In this document: in pieces, positions 59,178 through 64,000 of the stretch
Layout: each line of letters starts with the position of its first letter
How positions within the stretch are numbered: position 1 is the stretch's first letter
Source: Variovorax paradoxus
GTDB lineage: Bacteria; Pseudomonadota; Gammaproteobacteria; Burkholderiales; Burkholderiaceae_C
DNA: 64,000 nucleotides
Reading direction: 5' to 3'
NCBI GenBank assembly: GCA_016806145.1
Contig: CP063166.1
Location: 2,046,001-2,110,000, forward strand
The notes under the pieces: generated by a model
Database searches by the model: none
The model's input: the letters and a program-made list of their open reading frames with translations, nothing else
What the model was told of the DNA's origin: nothing
Program-made: the position numbers and the translations under genes

Positions 59178-60056
59178 ATGACATATTTCAAGGCCGTGCG
59201 CCGCCGCACGTTCTGGCTGGGCGCGTTGCTGGCCGTCGCGAGTCTTGTCGGCTGCGGAACGCCGCCGACCTACAAGCTTCGCCCCGTCACCGGGCAGTCG
59301 CCGGGGACTTTCTCGCTGGCCCATTCCAAGGTGGTCGAGGACGAGCGCCATGGGACGCGTCATCTGGATGCGGCCAAGAGCATCGTCTACTCCCAGAACT
59401 TCGGCGGTGGCGGCGCGGCCCTTGGCCTGCTGCTTGGCCCGTTGGGCGTGGCGGCCAACATCAGCATGATCGACAGCAACACCGAGGCGGACGCCGTGCG
59501 CCTGCGAGGCAAGCTGACGCTGGCGCCACGGGAACTGTTCCTCGCGGCCGCGACGCAACAGGGCCTGGAGGTCGTGGACGATGCCGCGGCCGGCGCGACC
59601 GGCGCGGCGAGCCGCACGCTGGCCACGCCCTACCTGTTCGTGAGCAAGACCGACAACGACCGCCTGCTGACCGCGGCGGCGGTGCGGCTGGAGTACGGGC
59701 AGGGCGCCGACCAGTGGTCGGGCGTCTACATGTACCAGCTGCCTTCGTCGTACCAGCTGGACGACCTGGCCCGCCTCACGCCCGAGATGCAGGCCCGCCT
59801 GGGCACGGAGGCGGCCCAGGGCTTCTCGGCGCTCGCGGCCTTCATCGCGAAGGAAGCGCCGCAGCAGGACGGCCAAGCCAAGGGCGGGACCGAGAGAGAC
59901 TTCAGCTACAAGTCGGATCTGCTGACGCCCCGCATCGAGATCGAGATGAATGGCCGGTTCATCGCGCGGTCCGGCGACCTGATCTGGTTCAGGAGCTTCG
60001 GCGGCGTGTATGCCGTGCGCACCTCGAACATCAAGGTCATGTCGGGCGGAGTCTGA
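59178..60056 (+). CDS. Hypothetical lipoprotein, 292 aa
   Basis: Start ATG at 59178 follows GAGGAGAAGGC. A lipoprotein signal with LVGC (Cys26) opens the chain; then a Gly-rich stretch (FGGGGAALGLLLGPLGVAANISM, about 75-97) that could be membrane-associated, and a mixed soluble domain ending IEMNGRFIARSGDLIWFRSFGGVYAVR. I do not recognise the family. It ends exactly where the convergent transaminase gene ends (60056/60057), without a visible terminator, and is probably independent of the phosphonate arm (104-nt gap). Confidence 0.72.
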   Translation: MTYFKAVRRRTFWLGALLAVASLVGCGTPPTYKLRPVTGQSPGTFSLAHSKVVEDERHGTRHLDAAKSIVYSQNFGGGGAALGLLLGPLGVAANISMIDSNTEADAVRLRGKLTLAPRELFLAAATQQGLEVVDDAAAGATGAASRTLATPYLFVSKTDNDRLLTAAAVRLEYGQGADQWSGVYMYQLPSSYQLDDLARLTPEMQARLGTEAAQGFSALAAFIAKEAPQQDGQAKGGTERDFSYKSDLLTPRIEIEMNGRFIARSGDLIWFRSFGGVYAVRTSNIKVMSGGV

Positions 60057-61409
60057 TCAGTTGGTTTCCGCCAGCGCGTCGCCCAGCGCATTGATCATGC
60101 GATCGATCTCCGCCTTCTCCGAGATGAACGGCGGCGCGAGCTGGATGGTGTCGCCGCCGTAGCGCACGTAGAAGCCCTTCTTCCAGCAGTTCATCGCGAT
60201 CTCGTAGGGGCGGCGCGCCGGTTCGCCGGGCAGCGCGGCGATGGTGAGGCCGGCCGCGAGGCCGAAGTTGCGGATGTCGGTGACGTGCTTGCTGCCCTTG
60301 AGGCTGTGCACGGCGTTCTCGAAATGCGGGGCCAGCGCCTTCACGCGCGCGGGCATGTCTTCCTTCTGCAGCACGTCGAGCGCGGCGATGCCGGCGGCGC
60401 AGGCCACCGGGTGGGCCGAGTAGGTGTAGCCGTGCGGGAACTCGAGCATGTAGTCGGGACCGCCCGCGGCCATGAAGGTGTCGTAGATCTCCTTGCTGGC
60501 GATCACGGCGCCCAGCGGCTGCGCGCCGTTGGTGATCTGCTTGGCGGCATTCATGATGTCGGGCACCACGCCGAAGGCATCGGCGCCGGTGAGGGTGCCG
60601 CAGCGGCCGAAACCGGTGATGACCTCGTCGAAGATCAGCAGGATGTTGTGCGCGGTGCAGATGTCGCGCAGGCGCTTGAGGTAGCCCTGCGGCGGGATCA
60701 CCACGCCGGCCGAACCGGCAAAGGGCTCGACGATGACGGCCGCGATGTTCGAGGCGTCGTGCAGCGCGATCAGGTCGAGCAGACGGTCGGCCAGCTCGGC
60801 GCCGTTCTCGGGCATGCCGCGCGTGAAGGCATTGGCCGCGAGCTGGGTGTGGGGCAGGTGGTCGGCCTCGACGCCCTGGCCGAACAGCTTGCGGTTGGCG
60901 CCGATGCCGCCGACCGAGATGCCGCCGAAGTTGACGCCGTGGTAGCCCTTCTCGCGGCCGATCAGCCGGGTCTTGCTCGCCTGGCCCTTGGCGCGCCAGT
61001 AGGCGCGCGCCATCTTGAGCGAGGTGTCGGCGGCCTCGGAGCCCGAGCCGGTGAAGAAGACGTAGTCGAGGCCGGCGGGCGTGAGTTCCTTGAGCCGGTT
61101 GGCGAGCTCGAAGGACAGCGGATGGCCGAACTGGAAGGCCGGCGAATAGTCGAGCTTCGCGATCTGGCGGCTCACCGCCTCGGTGATCTCGGGGCGGCCG
61201 TGGCCCAGGCCCGAGCACCACAGGCCCGAAAGGCCGTCGAAGATCTTGCGGCCTTCGTGGTCGGTGAAGTAGGCGCCCTTGGCCTCGACGATCAGGCGCG
61301 GGTCGGCCTTGAACTGGCGGTTGGCGGTGTAGGGCATCCAGTGCGCCTCGAGCCAGGCGGCATCGGTGCGCGGGGCCGGGTGGGCGAGTTCGGGCGTGGC
61401 GAGGGTCAT
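60057..61409 (-). CDS. bauA: Omega-amino acid:pyruvate (beta-alanine) transaminase
   Basis: 450-aa class III PLP transaminase closely resembling Pseudomonas BauA: LEAHWMPYTANRQFKADPRLI, GLSGLWCSGLGHGRPEI, PAFQFGHPLSFELANRL. PLP Asp in LLIFDEVITGFGR and Lys in AAKQITNGAQPLGAVI. Transfers the amino group of beta-alanine or other omega-amino acids to pyruvate. It uses ATG 61409, after which the domain begins. Divergent from a LysR gene with an inverted repeat between them. No malonate-semialdehyde dehydrogenase adjacent in the window. Confidence 0.92.
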   Translation of the reverse strand: MTLATPELAHPAPRTDAAWLEAHWMPYTANRQFKADPRLIVEAKGAYFTDHEGRKIFDGLSGLWCSGLGHGRPEITEAVSRQIAKLDYSPAFQFGHPLSFELANRLKELTPAGLDYVFFTGSGSEAADTSLKMARAYWRAKGQASKTRLIGREKGYHGVNFGGISVGGIGANRKLFGQGVEADHLPHTQLAANAFTRGMPENGAELADRLLDLIALHDASNIAAVIVEPFAGSAGVVIPPQGYLKRLRDICTAHNILLIFDEVITGFGRCGTLTGADAFGVVPDIMNAAKQITNGAQPLGAVIASKEIYDTFMAAGGPDYMLEFPHGYTYSAHPVACAAGIAALDVLQKEDMPARVKALAPHFENAVHSLKGSKHVTDIRNFGLAAGLTIAALPGEPARRPYEIAMNCWKKGFYVRYGGDTIQLAPPFISEKAEIDRMINALGDALAETN

Positions 61410-61458
61410 GGGTGCGTCCAGGTTGGGGTGGTAAAGGTGACGCGCCGATTGTTGGCAA

Positions 61459-61480
61459 GCCATTCAGTGTGGAGAATGGC
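61459..61480. promoter_or_regulatory. Inverted repeat GCCATTC-N8-GAATGGC
   Basis: Perfect 7-bp arms located 50 nt from the transaminase start and 28 nt from the LysR start. Position and size fit a LysR-type recognition or activation site controlling the divergent pair. Confidence 0.6.
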
Positions 61481-61507
61481 GCAATATCAATGTTCACTTG
61501 ACGATCC

Positions 61508-62458
61508 ATGCAAGTAAAAGAAGGCGCCTCCACGGCCCGCAGCCGTGCCGTGCTGGGCCAGCTCAGCGACATGGACCTGCGCCTGCTCAAGGTGTTCAAG
61601 AGCGTGGTCGACTGCGGCGGCATGGCGGCGGCCGAGCTCGAGCTCAACATCGGCACCTCGACCGTGAGCCGCCACGTGAAGGACCTCGAGACCCGGCTCG
61701 GTCTGGTGCTGTGCCGGCGCGGCCGGGCCGGCTTCGCGCTCACGGCCGAGGGCCAGCGCGTGTACGACGAGACGCTGCGGCTCCTCGCTTCGGTCGATGC
61801 CTTCCGCGGCAGCATCGACGACATCCACAACCGCATGGGCGGCCAGCTCGAGGTGGCGCTGTTCGACAAGACCGCGACCAATCCGCAGGCACGCATCGGC
61901 GAGGCGATCGCGCGTTTTGCCGAGGTGGCGCCCGAGGTCAGCCTGGCGGTGCACGTGGGTTCGATCAACGCGATCGAGCAGGGCGTGCTCGAGGGCAACT
62001 TCCAGATCGGCATCATCCCGGCGCACCGCAGCTCGAAGAGCCTGGTCTATGAGGAGCTCTTCGGCGAGACCATGCTGCTGTACTGCGGCCGCGGCCATCC
62101 GCTCTTCGAGGCCAGCCATGCGAAGCTCACCTGGCTAAAGCTGCGCGAGCACCATTTCGCGGGCCTGGGCTACCACTCGCCCAACATGGAGCTGAGCCAC
62201 CGCGCGCAGCTCTCGCGCAAGGCCACGGGCTTCGACCAGGAGGCGATCGCCACGCTCATCCTGTCGGGGCGCTTCCTGGGCTTCCTGCCCGACCACTATG
62301 CGCAGGTGTTCGAGCAGCGCGGACTGATGCGCCCGGTGCTGCCCGAGCGCTTCCATTACGAATGCCGCTTCGTGAGCCTGCTGCGGCGTTCGCCGAAGCC
62401 TTCGCGCGCGGTGCTGGCGTTCCAGGCCTGCCTCACGGCGGCGCACCGCGGGCGCTAG
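61508..62458 (+). CDS. LysR-type transcriptional regulator
   Basis: 316 aa. The winged helix is at residues about 22-80 (MDLRLLKVFKSVVDCGGMAAAELELNIGTSTVSRHVKDLETRLGLVLCRRGRAGFALT), then a periplasmic-binding-type effector domain. The N-terminal 20 residues before the HTH are extra. It probably controls the divergent bauA-like transaminase in response to an omega-amino acid or its product; effector unknown. Confidence 0.9.
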   Translation: MQVKEGASTARSRAVLGQLSDMDLRLLKVFKSVVDCGGMAAAELELNIGTSTVSRHVKDLETRLGLVLCRRGRAGFALTAEGQRVYDETLRLLASVDAFRGSIDDIHNRMGGQLEVALFDKTATNPQARIGEAIARFAEVAPEVSLAVHVGSINAIEQGVLEGNFQIGIIPAHRSSKSLVYEELFGETMLLYCGRGHPLFEASHAKLTWLKLREHHFAGLGYHSPNMELSHRAQLSRKATGFDQEAIATLILSGRFLGFLPDHYAQVFEQRGLMRPVLPERFHYECRFVSLLRRSPKPSRAVLAFQACLTAAHRGR

Positions 62459-62463
62459 CCGAA

Positions 62464-62547
62464 CCGTTCAGGCTGAGCTTGTCGAAGCCCTGCGCGGCGC
62501 TTCGATCCTTCGACAAGCTCAGGACAGGCCGAGCTCAGCGCGAACGG
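62464..62547. repeat. Second copy of the REP-like palindrome
   Basis: Arm CCGTTCAGGCTGAGCTTGTCGAAGC (62464-62488) matches the family found at 382-441; the right side (about 62507-62547) has TTCGACAAGCTCAGG followed by a second GAGCTCAGCGCGAACGG half, so it is a compound copy. It sits between convergent regulator genes. Confidence 0.78.
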
Positions 62548-62561
62548 ATTCCCGTCGACGC

Positions 62562-63326
62562 TCAGCGCTGCGCGTTGGGCACCAGAAGATGCTTGGCGCC
62601 GATGTGCGCCTCCATCTCGTGCATGTGCTGCTCGGCATCGACCATGTGCTCGCTCATCAGCCGGTGCACCGTCGCGGCGTCCTCCTTGCGGTAGGCCGCC
62701 AGCAACTGCGTGTGGTAGTCGACGTTGGCCTCGCCGAAGTGGTGATGGTCGAGCGCCTTCTTGTAGACCACGAGGTCGCGCAGCAGGTCGTTGAGGAAGC
62801 GGCACATGAAGGACAGCACCGGGTTGGGGCAGGCCTCGGCCAGGATGGTGTGGAAGGCCAGCTCGGCCTCGCGCTGGATGCGCAGCTCGTCCTCGGAGGT
62901 CGGCTCCTTGGTGCACAGGCGCACGTTCTCCTCGAGCCGCTCGAGCATTTCGGGCGTGAGCCGGCCCACCACGCTGACCGCGAGCTCGGGCTCGAGCGCC
63001 TTGCGCAGCTGGTAGATATGGTGGCCGTCGAGGTGGTGGAAGTGCAAGAAGTTGCGCAGCGGCTCCGACGCATGCTCGACCGACACCTGCTGCAGGTAGG
63101 CGCCGCCGCCGGGCCCGGTGCGGATCGAGATCAGGCCGCTGACCTCGAGCGCCTTGAGCGCCTCGCGCACCGTGCTCTTCGAATAGCCGAACAGCTCGAT
63201 CAGTTCCTTCTCGTTCGGCAGCCGGTCGCCGGGCTGCTTGCGCTCGGCCACGATCCAGCGCTTCACGTCCTCGACGATGACGTCCGAGAGCTTTTGTCGC
63301 TTCGGGCGGTGTTGCCCCACTGTCAT
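62562..63326 (-). CDS. GntR/FCD-family transcriptional regulator
   Basis: 254 aa from ATG 63326; a GTG six nt earlier and an ATG at 63368 are alternatives, none with a strong ribosome-binding site. Winged helix: DVIVEDVKRWIVAERKQPGDRLPNEKELIELFGYSKSTVREALKALEVSGLISIRTG. The FCD domain follows with likely effector/metal His and Asp (AFHTILAEA, VDYHTQLLAAYR, HMVDAEQHMHEMEAHI). Divergent from the binding-protein gene at 63570, which it probably regulates. Confidence 0.87.
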   Translation of the reverse strand: MTVGQHRPKRQKLSDVIVEDVKRWIVAERKQPGDRLPNEKELIELFGYSKSTVREALKALEVSGLISIRTGPGGGAYLQQVSVEHASEPLRNFLHFHHLDGHHIYQLRKALEPELAVSVVGRLTPEMLERLEENVRLCTKEPTSEDELRIQREAELAFHTILAEACPNPVLSFMCRFLNDLLRDLVVYKKALDHHHFGEANVDYHTQLLAAYRKEDAATVHRLMSEHMVDAEQHMHEMEAHIGAKHLLVPNAQR

Positions 63327-63465
63327 GCCCACGCTCGATGTCCCTCGGGAGATGCGCGGAATGCGCAACAGCGGGCGATCTTACCCAGGGCCTCCGCGCG
63401 CATCGGCGTGGTGCGCGCGGGCGGGGCCGGGGGCCTGCGGAGTCGGTGTTTTCTGGGCACGGGGA

Positions 63466-63494
63466 TTGCTAACGGGTTTTTACCAGCATATTAA
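63466..63494 (+). promoter_or_regulatory. Predicted promoter of the rightward binding-protein gene
   Basis: TTGCTA (63466-63471) and TATTAA (63489-63494) are 17 nt apart, four of six matches each, in an unusually AT-rich stretch about 75 nt upstream of the start. Confidence 0.45.
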
Positions 63495-63569
63495 TCCTAT
63501 TTATCCGCTTAAATTCGCCGCGACCGCGGACGCCCATCCCTCTCCACCCTCACCACGACGGAGTTCCTC

Positions 63570-64000
63570 TTGCAACGCAGACACCTTCTCCAACTGGCCG
63601 CCCTGTCGGCCGCTCCCGCTTCCCTGCTGGCCGGCCGCTCGGCCTTCGCGCAATCGGCCGAGGCGATCCGCTTCGGTTGCCCGGTGCCGATGTCGGGCGC
63701 CTTCGCGGCCAACGGCAAGTTCGCCGACCTCGGCATGAAGCTGGCGATCGAGCAGTACGGCAGCGTGCTCAAGCGCCCGCTGGCCTACACGGTGCTCGAC
63801 ACCGAGGGCAAGCCCGCGACCGCGGTGCGCAAGGTGCAGGAAGCCTCGCAGCAGCAGGGCGCCAAGTTCTTCGCGGGCGGCATCCTGTCGTCGGAAGCGC
63901 TGGCCATGGGCAAGGAGGCCGAGAAGGCCGGCGGCCTGTTCATCACCACCGCGGGCGCCGACGAGATCACCGGCAAGGACTGCAACCCCGCCACCTTCCG
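63570..64000 (+). CDS. Branched-chain-type ABC transporter binding protein (partial, 3' cut)
   Basis: Peripla_BP_6-family receptor cut by the window end after about 143 residues. The start is TTG at 63570 with GGAG 6 nt upstream; no ATG precedes the signal peptide, so an ATG-only search would miss it. Signal: RRHLLQLAALSAAPASLLAGRSAFAQ. Mature start EAIRFGCPVPMSGAFAANGKFADLGMKLAIEQYG followed by LAYTVLDTEGKPATAVRKVQEASQQQGAKFFAGGILSSEALA, the family pattern. Probably opens a second liv-like operon to the right under the divergent GntR regulator. Confidence 0.85.
   Translation, partial: MQRRHLLQLAALSAAPASLLAGRSAFAQSAEAIRFGCPVPMSGAFAANGKFADLGMKLAIEQYGSVLKRPLAYTVLDTEGKPATAVRKVQEASQQQGAKFFAGGILSSEALAMGKEAEKAGGLFITTAGADEITGKDCNPATF

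Noticed and set aside
60037..62016. 659-aa minus-strand open frame across the transaminase/LysR region
   Set aside because: Mixes antisense of LysR with an out-of-frame reading of the transaminase; the in-frame genes explain both parts.

Overview
The window is high-GC proteobacterial DNA. Codon usage and gene content (large numbers of ABC and TRAP importers with periplasmic binding proteins, a phosphonate cluster, DUF3300/DUF3299 proteins, and palindromic repeats built on CTGAGCTTGTCGAAGC) suggest a soil betaproteobacterium of the Comamonadaceae, most like Variovorax. That assignment is inference from gene style; there is no rRNA or tRNA here to test it.

Layout. 1-5.9 kb: a leftward operon with a FAD amino-acid oxidoreductase, an MlrC-type M81 peptidase and a dipeptide-type ABC importer (window start cuts DppC). 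It is divergent from a cupin-HTH regulator (6.1-6.8 kb), and three AATTTGCG operator elements lie between them. 6.9-11.0 kb: a three-gene periplasmic molybdenum hydroxylase (tri-haem cytochrome c, 2Fe-2S subunit, Mo subunit), joined by ATGA overlaps. 11.3-17.8 kb: an AT-richer accessory island read leftward as one unit: HTH regulator, 42-aa mini-ORF, AAA+ ATPase, subtilisin-like S8 protease, and an Mrr-nuclease/STAND-type NTPase. It has its own promoter with two dyad operators and is the best candidate for a poorly described conflict/defence system. 18.2-22.4 kb: a small hypothetical gene, an M20 peptidase and a DUF3300 lipoprotein with a very long Gln-rich tail. 22.6-26.8 kb: sseA and a Zrg-like (DUF2796) metal ABC operon. 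26.9-29.0 kb: an EamA transporter and a Rieske oxygenase. 29.3-32.4 kb: xseB-ispA-dxs (isoprenoid precursors). 32.5-37.1 kb: a complete branched-chain amino-acid importer livKHMGF. 37.4-42.2 kb: a TRAP system whose binding protein is separated from its permeases. 42.4-47.7 kb: an EgtB/SenA-like protein with an altered iron motif, a large lipoprotein hydrolase and an MFS transporter.

47.8-59.1 kb is a 2-aminoethylphosphonate (AEP) catabolic cluster. A leftward arm (phnS-like binding protein, ATPase, fused permease, phnW transaminase) and a rightward arm (GntR regulator, phnA, phnY, HD-domain oxygenase, GNAT, FAD aminophosphonate oxidoreductase) share a central promoter/operator. PhnW, PhnY and PhnA together give the complete hydrolytic route AEP to phosphonoacetaldehyde to phosphonoacetate to acetate plus phosphate; the HD and FAD proteins suggest additional substrates. 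59.2-64 kb: a lipoprotein of unknown role, an omega-amino acid:pyruvate transaminase with a divergent LysR regulator, a GntR/FCD regulator and the start of another Leu/Ile/Val-type binding protein (cut by the window end).

Coordinates of starts were chosen from ribosome-binding sites, domain starts and stop/start overlaps; no database search was possible, so family names rest on motif recognition.
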